From: JAVBMC01 sp031552845
GTDB lineage: Bacteria > Verrucomicrobiota > Kiritimatiellia > RFP12 > DVOR01
DNA length: 41,960 nucleotides
Assembly: GCA_031552845.1 (NCBI GenBank)
Contig: JAVBMC010000019.1
Location: 1 to 41,960, forward strand
Direction: 5' to 3'
This document shows positions 8,015 to 16,717 of this stretch, one piece after another (position 1 is the first letter of the stretch; each line of letters opens with the position of its first letter). A program made the position numbers and the translations under genes. The notes under the pieces were generated by a model. That model searched no databases. It was not told where the DNA came from and saw only the letters and a list, made by a program, of their open reading frames with translations.

Positions 8015-8500
8015 TTAAGACGTTAGCTCCTGAATCCACTTGGCGTCACTCGGGCAATCCGAGAGACGGAACTTTTTACCCTTCACATATTTGATTGGAA
8101 ATGATGGGCTTTTGGTGCCAAATGGTCCCGTACCCCAGGAATTATAAACAAGGTCTTCCATTCTTGCTGAATAAACACCGTTGCAAATCAAACGCAGCAT
8201 CGTTTTCCCTTTGCGAACTGAATGCGCAGAGATGTCAATCCATGAAGGAACAAAGCGCTCTTCCCTACAAAGCAGCTTAACAACATCATCCTCGCTGAGG
8301 TAAAAAAACACCTTGGGCTTCTCTTCTGGAAAATAAACGTACTGCCTGTCTGGATCTTTTTCGACAGGCGGCTTGTCATACATCGCAATCACATAATACT
8401 CAAAATCATATTCTAGTTTGTCTTTTACAAACTCCGATGCAAACCGAACAGCCCGATAACTCGCCGCAACCAAGTATGTGCGAAAATCCAAAACATTCAT
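8015..8500 (-). CDS. Uncharacterised protein, immunity-like context
   Basis: A 161-residue soluble protein with no signal peptide or membrane segment. Notable parts are the acidic YLSEDDVVKLLCREERFVPSWIDIS block and a C-terminal WGTGPFGTKSPSFP motif. The start ATG at 8500 has AAGGAG 9 nt upstream. It is the last of four small same-strand genes with visibly lower GC and less C/G-ending codon use than the flanking genes. That mix of short, unrelated soluble proteins is what one sees in immunity or polyimmunity clusters, but no toxin gene is present here and I do not recognise the family. The function is unknown. Confidence 0.8.
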   Translation of the reverse strand: MNVLDFRTYLVAASYRAVRFASEFVKDKLEYDFEYYVIAMYDKPPVEKDPDRQYVYFPEEKPKVFFYLSEDDVVKLLCREERFVPSWIDISAHSVRKGKTMLRLICNGVYSARMEDLVYNSWGTGPFGTKSPSFPIKYVKGKKFRLSDCPSDAKWIQELTS

Positions 8501-8563
8501 TCAACATCTCTCCTTATGTTGCTACGTATTCAAAATTCAAACTTCTTGCCGATATCGCACCTA

Positions 8564-9331
8564 TCAGATGGATACCACTGCACTTGAGATTACCCTTACA
8601 ACACCACCGGAATAAACCCGCCTGTCCGGAACGGCATTGCCATCATCTAAGTTGACAAACTCGCAACGGTCAAACCCAATAAAGACAAGGTCATTGCCGC
8701 AGGTTGCAACGGCCTTAAGCCCCTCAAAGCACAAACTCACACCATCAGCTAACACCACCGTCAGCGAGGATGGTGTTTCTGTCACCGCGACCAACATATG
8801 AATGTTATCATAAGGACGCCCAAACCAGCCATCGGGTAAATACAACGTTCCGCCACCATGCTTCCGGAACCATGCCCTCACCTTACTCTTCATCGACTTC
8901 TGCGGAAGAAATTGATTGAACAGGCGCGTCACAAATGGTTTCGACTCAAAGCGTATGCTCCCTATCAAAAATTTATCATCCGCCATGACTGGAAAAAGTT
9001 CGTTGATGATCGTACTATCATCGAGACTAGGGCTTCCCTTTAAATAATAAAAATTCACCCCTGCCGATTTCTTTGTAATCAACGTCTGCAAGAGGTCTCG
9101 CTGCGCTGTGCAGTACCTGTTCACCGCGACGACTTCACAATAGCTCGTGCCACGAAAATCAAACTCCTCAACAATACACCGGATAATCAGAACACCGTTC
9201 TCAGTGGTCGGAATTGATGTGATTACGCCCCTCAACAGCCCAACGCCAGCCCTTGACTCAAAGTCCCACGGCTCGCCAATGCTCGCAAACATTTCAGTGC
9301 CGACAAGGTGATCATAGGTAGGATTAGACAT
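8564..9331 (-). CDS. Uncharacterised protein with GWFGRPYDN motif
   Basis: A 255-residue soluble protein of two apparent halves. The N-terminal half (1-~145) is beta-rich (LLRGVITSIP, VLIIRCIVEEFDF). The C-terminal half (~155-255) carries GGGTLYLPDGWFGRPYDNIHML and GLKAVATCGNDLVFIGFDRCEFV, phrasing I associate only loosely with uncharacterised proteins in other genomes. There is no signal peptide. It sits 63 bp upstream of the 8015-8500 gene and 53 bp downstream of the next, so the group is probably one transcript. The ribosome-binding site is weak (GGGAA). An immunity-type role is possible but is inference from context alone. Confidence 0.8.
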   Translation of the reverse strand: MSNPTYDHLVGTEMFASIGEPWDFESRAGVGLLRGVITSIPTTENGVLIIRCIVEEFDFRGTSYCEVVAVNRYCTAQRDLLQTLITKKSAGVNFYYLKGSPSLDDSTIINELFPVMADDKFLIGSIRFESKPFVTRLFNQFLPQKSMKSKVRAWFRKHGGGTLYLPDGWFGRPYDNIHMLVAVTETPSSLTVVLADGVSLCFEGLKAVATCGNDLVFIGFDRCEFVNLDDGNAVPDRRVYSGGVVRVISSAVVSI

Positions 9332-9384
9332 TGATTATTCCCGCGAGAATTGTTGAGAAAGCAGTGAAGACCAAAGACATCTTA

Positions 9385-9840
9385 TTATCCCATTGACTGC
9401 CCCGCCTCATCCGGCGGCCAGATTACAACCGAATTGTCTTGCGTGCAATTTGCAAGAGCACCTTTTTCTTTTGTGTATTTGACATCCTTGATCTGTTCAA
9501 CAAATTTTGTCAGTTTAAGAACTCCCGGCCAATCCATATCAAGCCAATAACTCAGAGGTGGCGACGACTTGTCCCCTAACACAAAGAAGTAATCCGGAAA
9601 CCAAGGTCCGCCGGATGTTGTCGCATATCCGATGCGCCGGATGTTCTCCCAAGGCAATGTACATTTCTCGACATCATTTTCGAAGATATGCACAGCGTCA
9701 TTATCGAATTTGACATAAGCATAGACAACAGGACGGCGGCGTGTAACACGCTCCCAAACATCCATCCACTTGCCCAAGAAGCGGAAGCACCCGCCACCGC
9801 AAAACACCTTCTTCAAACATGCTTTAACTTTTTCGAGCAT
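9385..9840 (-). CDS. Uncharacterised protein with TTSGGPWFPDYFF motif
   Basis: A 151-residue protein. After a basic N-terminus come PVVYAYVKFDNDAVHIFENDVEKCTLPWENIRRIGY and GGPWFPDYFFVLG, a beta-rich pattern suggesting a small PH-like or immunity-type domain. ATG at 9840 is chosen because it overlaps the stop of the upstream ORF (TGATG), with GGAGG 9 nt before it; GTG at 9843 is the alternative. A Cys/Gly-rich stretch (CGGGC, residues ~14-18) is notable. It shares the AT-rich composition of its neighbours. The family was not recognised. Confidence 0.75.
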   Translation of the reverse strand: MLEKVKACLKKVFCGGGCFRFLGKWMDVWERVTRRRPVVYAYVKFDNDAVHIFENDVEKCTLPWENIRRIGYATTSGGPWFPDYFFVLGDKSSPPLSYWLDMDWPGVLKLTKFVEQIKDVKYTKEKGALANCTQDNSVVIWPPDEAGQSMG

Positions 9841-10076
9841 CACAGAAGCCCTCCATCATCCTCCGCGCAATCGCCGACACATTCATCTGCGTCATAGGGC
9901 GGCATACCTCTTTTAACAGATTGCACGAAACAACGGAACCACCATCCCGTGCGTAGATGATACTTCTTTTCATCACCGATAGCAAGACTAATTTCAGGTT
10001 CCCCGAAAGGCTGGCAACAAAGCCGGGTGGGCTCTTCACCGTAAAAAAATGTCGGCAAGAAAACAGATGCTCCCAA
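9840..10076 (-). CDS. Short uncharacterised ORF, start uncertain
   Basis: About 78 residues with a hydrophobic beginning (LGASVFLPTFF) and a Cys- and acid-rich body (PFGEPEISLAIGDEKKYHL, GWWFRCFVQSVKRGMPPYDADECVGDC). The only start near the hydrophobic segment is TTG at 10076, with a stop 10 codons upstream. Either an unusual start is used or the 5' end is damaged; the other frames through 10077-10292 look non-coding. Overlap with the next gene (TGATG) supports it being translated. The hydrophobic start could be a membrane anchor or signal peptide. Confidence 0.45.
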   Translation of the reverse strand: MGASVFLPTFFYGEEPTRLCCQPFGEPEISLAIGDEKKYHLRTGWWFRCFVQSVKRGMPPYDADECVGDCAEDDGGLL

Positions 10077-10298
10077 AACAAGAATAACCTAAAAGAGGTA
10101 AGGCGCTCATTGAGCCTTGCGATGGATATGATGGCAAGAGCCGATGGGGATGATGCTAAATTTGGCGCGGTTTCTATAATACCGATTTCTCCGACTTCTT
10201 CGAGGCTGTTGCCTGTACATCCCACAACGACATGCTCCATACGCATTCAATCTTTGTCCCCTTCTCCCGCTACAACGTCGGTTGACGGGCATGGAGTA

Positions 10299-10606
10299 TC
10301 GATACGCAATGTTGCATCGCGTTGCAAGTAATGTTACTGTCTGGCATCAGTAACGTTACGGACTGTTGGGAGTAATATTACTGTCAGGTGGGAGTAATGT
10401 TGCTTCGGGTTGGGAGTAACGTTACTCCCGGACGGGCGCAATGTTGCGCAACGCTGTGTCTAACGTTAGGCAAGTGGGTGCGCAATACTTGGCGGCGGCG
10501 TGCGTAATGTTAGGCAGGTGGGTGCATAACGTTAGACACGGTGGTGCGTAACGTTGTGCAGGGCGGTGTCTAGTGTTGGGCACATCGGTGCGTAACGTTG
10601 TGCACG
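10299..10606. repeat. 22-bp-pitch palindrome array, 14 units, AAYGTT cores
   Basis: Hexamer cores (mostly AACGTT or AATGTT) start at 10308, 10330, 10352, 10374, 10396, 10418, 10440, 10462, 10484, 10506, 10528, 10550, 10572 and 10594. The spacing is exactly 22 bp every time. Arms on either side are complementary within units: AGTAAYGTTACT early, GCGCAATGTTGCGC at 10437-10450, CTAACGTTAG at 10460-10469. The spacer is GT-rich (GGTGGG type). There is no reading frame and no conserved full-length repeat as in CRISPR. It lies between the intrinsic terminator of the adhesin gene and the AT-rich small-gene cluster. Confidence 0.93.
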
Positions 10607-10644
10607 TTCCTATTACGGGCGTTGGGGAATGGCGTGAGGGTAAT

Positions 10645-10680
10645 AAAAAAGGCGGCCCGGGGTTGCGCCCCCGAACCGCC
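10645..10680 (-). terminator. Intrinsic terminator of the adhesin gene
   Basis: On the minus strand a 12-bp stem with G-U pairs, GGCGGTTCGGGG against CCCCGGGCCGCC with loop GCGCAA, is followed by TTTTTT. It begins 21 nt after the stop codon at 10701. Confidence 0.9.
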
Positions 10681-10700
10681 CTGAACGGAATATTTCTTAT

Positions 10701-13700
10701 TTATCTCTGGTCAACACGAAGCTTGAAGAACTTCATATCAGTTGCGCCGAACGGAATCGTCACCGCGTTGGTTAACGCAGGGCGAACGGATTCGATGTTC
10801 GTCTGATATGTTTTCCAGGTCTTCAGGTCGATGCTGCCAAGAATGGTGTACTTCTGGCCCCAGTAGTTGTTCCACTGGAGTAGGATGCCATTGCTGTCAA
10901 TCGCGATGGACATGCGGATGAGGTCGAGCTCATACACGGCCGTGAGCTGGTTGTTGCCGCGTGAGAGTTCCGCCGTGATTTCCGCACTGTTGACGTAAGC
11001 GCGCAGGTGGAAGGTTCCGGCTTTGTTGCCGGCCACGAGGTTCTCGATGGTGTAGGTCTTTTCTTCACCCACAGCGAGCGTGCCGACTTCAACCGAGACT
11101 TGTCCGGCGGTGCCGGGGGCTACGGTGTTGACGGCGTCGGTGTAGATGGTGAGCAGGCCTGCATCACCCGCGACTTCACCGGAGTTGACCACGGTGACGG
11201 TGACGGAGAATACTTCGCCGGTCGTCGTGGGCTTGGTGAGGAATTCAACTGCTGTGACTTCGAAGTCGGCACGTGGCGTGTAGCTGTAGATGCTGGCCGG
11301 GGGCGTGTCTGTGCCACTGCTTGTGCCGGTGCTGCCGTTATTGCCGCCAGTGCTGCTTTCGCTGCCGCCGGTGGTTGTGCCATCGCCGGGCTGAGCGGGA
11401 TCCTTCGTGTCGCCTGTGCCGGCTGTTTCAGCCGCAGGCAGGTCTTCGAAGGGCGGGCAGTCGAGTGCGTGGTTCGGGAAGTTGTGGAACTCGAACCCGA
11501 CCGTCGTGGTCACATCGCCGCCGAAGATGCCAGCGCCGTTGATCGAACCGCCGCTGAGCGTGGCCGATGCGTAGATGGCCAACACCGTACCTTCGTGGTA
11601 GATGCTGCTGAGGGTGATGTTCTTGGCGTCGACGTAGTTGACCAGAATCTGGCTGCCCGTGAGGCCGTTCAACAGGTTGAAGGCGGAGTTGGAGATGGCA
11701 ATCTGCTCGCCTGTCACGTTGATGATGACGCGGCTGCCCGCGGGGACATCAATGGTGAGGCTGGAGCTGCTCATGTTCCACTCTTCTGCAGTGACGTTGA
11801 AGACGTTGCGGAAAGCGTTCGTGCCGGCGAGCACGCGCTCGGTGCCGAACTCTTTACGGGTGACGCCTGTGTCGGTCAGCGTGGCCAGAATCTTGGAGAC
11901 GTCGGTCAGTTGTTCAAGCATTTCCTTGCCGGTCAAACCTGTCTCGGAGACGGCGTTGCCGTATTTATCGAGCGTCAGGTTGGGGACTTGGCGGATGGTG
12001 TAGGGCTCAATGCCGTAGCGCACAGGGCCTTGGCGGGTGCCGCCGTAGGCGATGTTGCCATTGACGCTGACGTAGGCGTTGCCTTCATACAGGTTGCCGG
12101 CCACAATCAGGGCATCACGGTTGGCAGGAGCTTCACCGAAGACTTCACCGATGAACGGATCGGGACGGCCGACGGTGTAACCGCTGGTGAGGTAAGCATC
12201 GCCCCAGACGAGGATGTTGTTCTCGCTCTCAGCGCCCATCGGCTTGAAGTCGCCGAAGACGATGGCGTTGAAGAACTGTCCGAAGTCGAGCAGGATGCAG
12301 ACGTCGTCTTCCGGCATCCAATCGGTGCGGACAACTACTTCAGCATCGTCGCTGGAGGTGACAGGATCAGCACCCGTGGGCTTGCCGCTTTCGTCAGCAG
12401 GCGTGCCGCTGACAATGGCGATGTTGACAACGCTCTCGTTGATGACAGCGTCCTTCGTGAGCGTTTCGCTCGCGCCGGGAGCCATCGGGCCGGCAATCGT
12501 GCCGATCTCGCCGAGCTTGTCGTCCGTGACGATCAGGTTGATCAGGTGGGTCTCGCCGATGTTGGTAACCAAGTAGGTGTAGGTGACTACGGTGTTGGTC
12601 TCGCTCAGCGTCAGCACGGTTCCATCAGGAGCGTTGCCGGCGGTCTTGATGATCTTGACCGCAGCGTTCAGGTCGACCACAACCTTGGCGTCGTCGTTAT
12701 CGGTGACGGGGTCCTTGCCGGGCAACGGATCGCCGTTCTCGTTCGTAGGCGTACCGGTGACCGTACCGATGTTCACAACGTCAGCTTCAATCACAGCGCT
12801 CTTTGTGAGCGTGGCAGAAGCGCCGGGAGCCAGCGGACCGGGAATGACACCCACGTCGCCGAGCTTGTCGTCAGTGACAGTCAGGTTGACGAGGTAGGTT
12901 TCGCCGATGTTCTTCACCACATAGGTGTAGACAACCGTCGCGCCCTTTTCAACCGTCAACGTCGTGCCATCAGCGGCATCACCGGCGGTCTTGATGATCT
13001 CAACAGCAGGCTTGAGGTCAACAACCACCTTGGCGTCATCGTTATCGGTAACGGGGTTCTTGCCGGGCAACGGATCGCCATCCTTATCAGCAGGCGTCGC
13101 AACGACGGTACCGATGTTGACCACATCTGCATTGATCGCGGTGGCGGTCTTCTTCAGCGTGGCCGAAGCGCCGGGAGCCAGCGGACCGGGGATGACACCC
13201 ACGTCGCCGAGCTTGTCGTCGGTAACAGTCAGGTTGACGAGGTAGGTCTCGCCGATGTTCTTCACGGTATAGATGTACTCAACAGCATCGCCCTTGTTCA
13301 CCGTCAGCGTTTCGCCATCAGCGGCACCGGCGGCGGTCTTGATGATTTCGACAGCGGGCTTGAGGTCAATCACGACCTTGGCGTCGTCGTTATCAGTGAC
13401 GGGATTCTTGCCGGGCAGCGGGTCGCCATATTGATCAGCCGGCGTACCGACAACCGTACCGATGTTCACGACATCAGCGTCGATAGCGGGAGCCGTCTTC
13501 TTCAGCGTGGCCGAAGCGCCGGGAGCCAGCGGACCAGGGATGACGCCCACGTCGCCGAGTTTGTCGTCGGTGACAGTCAGGTTGATCAGATGGGTCTCGC
13601 CGATGTTCTGCACCACGTAGGTGTAGGTGACGGCTTCGCCCTTGTCAATCGTGAGCGTGGCGCCGTCAGCAGCGGTACCGGCGGTCTTGATGATCCGCAC

Positions 13701-15995
13701 GCCGGGGGTCAGGTTAACGACCACTTCAGCATCGTCGGCATCGTCCACCTCAGGTCCCTTGAGCGTGCCGCCGTCGGGATAGCAGGGGGTGGCCATGACT
13801 GTGCCGATGTTGATGACGTCTTCATTGATGACAACGGTCTTCTTCAGATCAGCGCTTGCGCCGGGAGCCAGTGGCCCCGGGATAACGCCGAGGTAACCAA
13901 GGACGTCGTCAACGATGCGCAGATTCTTAAGATAGGTGTTACCGGTGTTGGTCACGTGATAGGTATAAGTGACTGCGGAACCCTTGCCAACCGTCAGAAC
14001 GGTTCCGTCCGGAGCTTCGCCGGCGGTCTTGACGATCTTAACGGCGGGACGCTTGTCGATTTCGACCACGGCGTCGTCCTTGGCGGTGACGGGCTGCAGG
14101 CCGTCAATCGGTTTGCCGGTTTCGTCAGTCGGCGTAGCGATAACGGTACCGATGTTGGTCGTGGGGTTCGCGACTTCGACAGTCTTCGTCAGCGTGGCGG
14201 ACGCGCCGGGAGCCAGCGGACCGGCAACCGTGCCGATGAAACCGATGATGTCGTCCGTCACGGTCAGATCCTTAAGGAAGGTCGCGCCGGTGTTGGTGAC
14301 GAGGTAGTGATAGGTCACCATGTTGTCCAGCGTCGTCACGGTCAGCACCGTACCATCTGCGGCATGGCCGGAGGTGGGATTGCTGGCGGTTTTGACGATG
14401 CTCACGCTGGCGTTCGGCAGCGTCACGACGACTTGTGCATCGTCCTGAGCCTGAACAGCCTCGCCGTCGACATCGCCCTTGGCGTCCGTAGCGATTGCAT
14501 CGACCATGCCGATGTTGATGACGTCTTCCAGCGCCTTATCGAGCGTCTTGGTCAGCGTAGCCGAGGCTCCAGGAGCCAGCGGGCCGGGGATCGTGCCCAC
14601 CACGCCAAGCTTGTCGTCGGTGACAAGCAAATTCTTCAGGTAAGTGCTGCCGGTATTCTTAATAACGTAGGTATAAACCACGGGAGCCGCGTAGGGGGCA
14701 GACAAAACTGAGCCATCCGGAGCATCACCGGCGGTCTTGACAATGGAAACGACGGCAGGAATGTGTACCGTGTCAACGACGACGGCCTCGACACCGCGGT
14801 CGGCGGCTTCGATGTTGTAAAACACGCCCATCGTGTCGTTATAGTCGAAGTCCATGTTCGGATTGTTCGCGAGCAGGTCCTCAAAACCGATAAAGTAAGC
14901 GGTGCTGACCTCGGCCTTGCCGTCGCGTGCGTTGTTCCAGTTGGCCAAATCGGTAATATCCAACGCCAAGATGTGGACGTAGCCGTCCTTGTTCAGCGAG
15001 GGGTCCGAGTAGAAGATATCGTGGGCATTGGCAGGCGTATAGATGCTGTCAAAGCGGAACATGAACTCGCCGGAATAGCCAATCGGCTGAGCCATGCCAT
15101 CGATTTGCTTGAATTGGCCGTTTGCGGTGTTATCAGCCGGCGTGAGCGTGCGGCCGATTTGGCGGATGATGTCCTTGGTGTTCGGGTCAGCCACGTACAA
15201 GTTGTGGCTTGCGGCTGCTTGGCGGAAATAGGAATCCCAATATGAGTTTGTGGTCGCCACAAACGTCGTATTATTGATATCCACGCCAAACATCCGATAC
15301 AGCTGGTCGCCGGTGGTGATCTGCATTCCATACAGGGCTTGGACGGCATCGCCGTAAACCGAGTTGAAGTGCTGGATGAGAGGCATTTCCGAATAACGGG
15401 AAACATCGCTGATATAATCAAACGTGTTGCTGCCCCATTTACCGGGATTCAGCTTCTCTGAGCCCGAGCCTGCATGCAGGCCGTTATTGGTCACCCGGGC
15501 GACATTGCGCAATTCTGCCGTGGGCTGGTTGTTGAATTCGGCCGCATCGCCGATAAGCACCTGATAGGTGATGATCCACGTGCCCCCCGGTTGTAATATC
15601 ATATTCGGGAAAGCTGCGTTGGTCTTGTTGGAATCGAAAATCCAAGGTTCCGGGTTGAACGGGAAACCCGTCACGCCACGGTCAGGGATCACGTCATAAG
15701 CACCGCCAATCAGGCGCGTGCTGTTGGGCACATAAGTGACCCCCGCAGGCAACACATCCGAGAGCTGCAGATAGCGTACAGGGTTCTTGGGCTCCAAGCT
15801 CTTAACCGTTAATGTATATTCCAACACATCGCCGGGGCTCAGGATCCCATTGCCGTCATTATCTTCGACTAACCGAGAAGCCTTGGTCAGTTCGAAGTCG
15901 CTGCCGGATGCAGGTTCAGCTACCATAACCGCGAGGGCGGAGGTGGCCGTAGTGAGGACTGCCGCTAAAGCAGTCAGTATGCGCAAAGACTTCAT
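10701..15995 (-). CDS. Giant surface protein: DUF4114, seven DUF11-like repeats, choice-of-anchor A, CARDB
   Basis: A 1,764-residue exported protein, probably a cell-surface or matrix adhesin. In order: a signal peptide (~1-22, ending SALA); a DUF11-type domain (~35-165); a DUF4114 domain (~330-400, GFEDLLANN then DFDYNDTMG); seven ~115-residue repeats (~412-1221) beginning KTAG/KTAA and carrying TYLVNLTVTDDKLGDVG and GPLAPGASATL; a choice-of-anchor-A domain (~1225-1500, FGDFKP, VAGNLYEG, NVTAEEW, INVTGEQ, GTVLAIYASA, FHNFP); a Ser/Thr/Gly linker (~1532-1572); a CARDB domain (~1573-1690); and a C-terminal module ending FFKLRVDQR. ATG at 15995 is preferred to upstream starts because GGAG lies 5 nt before it and it opens the signal peptide. 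Repeats 4-6 are nearly identical in DNA. No LPXTG or PEP-CTERM tail is seen. Confidence 0.93.
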   Translation of the reverse strand: MKSLRILTALAAVLTTATSALAVMVAEPASGSDFELTKASRLVEDNDGNGILSPGDVLEYTLTVKSLEPKNPVRYLQLSDVLPAGVTYVPNSTRLIGGAYDVIPDRGVTGFPFNPEPWIFDSNKTNAAFPNMILQPGGTWIITYQVLIGDAAEFNNQPTAELRNVARVTNNGLHAGSGSEKLNPGKWGSNTFDYISDVSRYSEMPLIQHFNSVYGDAVQALYGMQITTGDQLYRMFGVDINNTTFVATTNSYWDSYFRQAAASHNLYVADPNTKDIIRQIGRTLTPADNTANGQFKQIDGMAQPIGYSGEFMFRFDSIYTPANAHDIFYSDPSLNKDGYVHILALDITDLANWNNARDGKAEVSTAYFIGFEDLLANNPNMDFDYNDTMGVFYNIEAADRGVEAVVVDTVHIPAVVSIVKTAGDAPDGSVLSAPYAAPVVYTYVIKNTGSTYLKNLLVTDDKLGVVGTIPGPLAPGASATLTKTLDKALEDVINIGMVDAIATDAKGDVDGEAVQAQDDAQVVVTLPNASVSIVKTASNPTSGHAADGTVLTVTTLDNMVTYHYLVTNTGATFLKDLTVTDDIIGFIGTVAGPLAPGASATLTKTVEVANPTTNIGTVIATPTDETGKPIDGLQPVTAKDDAVVEIDKRPAVKIVKTAGEAPDGTVLTVGKGSAVTYTYHVTNTGNTYLKNLRIVDDVLGYLGVIPGPLAPGASADLKKTVVINEDVINIGTVMATPCYPDGGTLKGPEVDDADDAEVVVNLTPGVRIIKTAGTAADGATLTIDKGEAVTYTYVVQNIGETHLINLTVTDDKLGDVGVIPGPLAPGASATLKKTAPAIDADVVNIGTVVGTPADQYGDPLPGKNPVTDNDDAKVVIDLKPAVEIIKTAAGAADGETLTVNKGDAVEYIYTVKNIGETYLVNLTVTDDKLGDVGVIPGPLAPGASATLKKTATAINADVVNIGTVVATPADKDGDPLPGKNPVTDNDDAKVVVDLKPAVEIIKTAGDAADGTTLTVEKGATVVYTYVVKNIGETYLVNLTVTDDKLGDVGVIPGPLAPGASATLTKSAVIEADVVNIGTVTGTPTNENGDPLPGKDPVTDNDDAKVVVDLNAAVKIIKTAGNAPDGTVLTLSETNTVVTYTYLVTNIGETHLINLIVTDDKLGEIGTIAGPMAPGASETLTKDAVINESVVNIAIVSGTPADESGKPTGADPVTSSDDAEVVVRTDWMPEDDVCILLDFGQFFNAIVFGDFKPMGAESENNILVWGDAYLTSGYTVGRPDPFIGEVFGEAPANRDALIVAGNLYEGNAYVSVNGNIAYGGTRQGPVRYGIEPYTIRQVPNLTLDKYGNAVSETGLTGKEMLEQLTDVSKILATLTDTGVTRKEFGTERVLAGTNAFRNVFNVTAEEWNMSSSSLTIDVPAGSRVIINVTGEQIAISNSAFNLLNGLTGSQILVNYVDAKNITLSSIYHEGTVLAIYASATLSGGSINGAGIFGGDVTTTVGFEFHNFPNHALDCPPFEDLPAAETAGTGDTKDPAQPGDGTTTGGSESSTGGNNGSTGTSSGTDTPPASIYSYTPRADFEVTAVEFLTKPTTTGEVFSVTVTVVNSGEVAGDAGLLTIYTDAVNTVAPGTAGQVSVEVGTLAVGEEKTYTIENLVAGNKAGTFHLRAYVNSAEITAELSRGNNQLTAVYELDLIRMSIAIDSNGILLQWNNYWGQKYTILGSIDLKTWKTYQTNIESVRPALTNAVTIPFGATDMKFFKLRVDQR

Positions 15996-16164
15996 CAATA
16001 CTCCGTTCATCTTTACTATGATTTTTTGCTCCGATCCGCCGTCTCGAGCGGATAGTGCAAATTGTGTTTTGGTCAGGTCTAGCCTCTTCTGGCAGATATC
16101 GCAAAACTGTTTTCTACGCAAAGTCGGCCATTTCGGGCAGACGTTATTATTTGGAAAGCGCGGA

Positions 16165-16193
16165 AGTATACCAATCCGCCCCTCACTGCGCAA
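16165..16193 (-). promoter_or_regulatory. Promoter of the giant surface protein gene
   Basis: TTGCGC (16188-16193), a 17-bp G-rich spacer and TATACT (16165-16170) preceded by TGG, on the minus strand. The implied 5' UTR is about 160 nt; no riboswitch was recognised in it. Confidence 0.7.
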
Positions 16194-16290
16194 CAGAAAA
16201 ATTCAATTTAAGGCAACTATTTTTTCAAGCGCCCCTAGACAAGGGTCAAAAAACCCGTTTTCCTGCCAAATATATTCAAGAGAATAACTA

Positions 16291-16480
16291 AAACTTTTCT
16301 ATTATCTCATTGAAGAGTAACAAATTGGTGATAAACGAAGACCTCATCCACCGCAAAGATGTGCGTGGAATACATCGGCCGCCAAACGCAAGTGCTTTTA
16401 CTCTCAAAAACACCCGGACGGAGGCAGTATGAGCTAAACCTGCCTTTTGACGGGGCATGTTTTCGCCTCTTGTCCGCGCA
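16291..16480. other. Intergenic, no gene recognised
   Basis: Nothing convincing on either strand. Open frames here lack start signals and run into the YccF debris at 16480-16590. Confidence 0.4.
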
Positions 16481-16590
16481 AAACACTCCCCACCCCCCAA
16501 CAACAACAACCACGCCAACCCTATCACCCACCCATGCCCAAAACCACAACCCATTCCGCTATTTCGCGCCAACATATACAATCCATCCTC
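16480..16590 (-). pseudogene. Truncated copy of the YccF gene 5' region
   Basis: The minus strand begins with the same leader as the intact YccF gene (CGCCAACATATA and ACAACCCATTCCGCT on the plus strand at 16549-16585, matched at 19029-19065). It then jumps to the part that in the intact gene encodes ILWFLVQGWMVGLTWWLLG. Here only HGWVIGLAWLLLLGG-like codons survive, out of frame. The jump lies between two TTGTG repeats, suggesting a deletion that removed the start codon and ribosome-binding site. Confidence 0.6.
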
Positions 16591-16656
16591 ACACGCCTCA
16601 TCCTCCACATCGCGTTGAGCCACTGGGAGTGCCGACGTCCCCGTCGGTATTCTCAA

Positions 16657-16688
16657 CTTATTACCTATTACTTACTATTTATTACTTC
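16657..16688 (+). repeat. 7-bp YYTAYYA microsatellite (site 1)
   Basis: Successive heptamers CTTATTA, CCTATTA, CTTACTA and TTTATTA, then CTTC. The same unit occurs at 19183-19210 and 21137-21164, with a trace at 27499. Confidence 0.75.
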
Positions 16689-16717
16689 TTTCCCGCAACC
16701 CCATTCCCCTCAAAATC

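Noticed and set aside
10107..10292. Arg-rich minus-strand frames upstream of the 9840-10076 ORF
   Set aside because: Composition is not protein-like and there is no ribosome-binding site; only a possible damaged 5' end of the next ORF.
10299..10606. CRISPR array
   Set aside because: The total period is 22 bp, with no conserved 24-36-bp repeat and no unique spacers; symmetry is in the core and there are no cas genes.
11007..14711. 1,234-residue open frame antisense to the giant surface protein
   Set aside because: It arises from repeated, G/C-biased codons of the real gene; the product has no domain, signal or start signal.
16288..16656. 122-residue minus-strand frame
   Set aside because: It crosses the deleted YccF leader copy and intergenic DNA; only a fragment resembles YccF.
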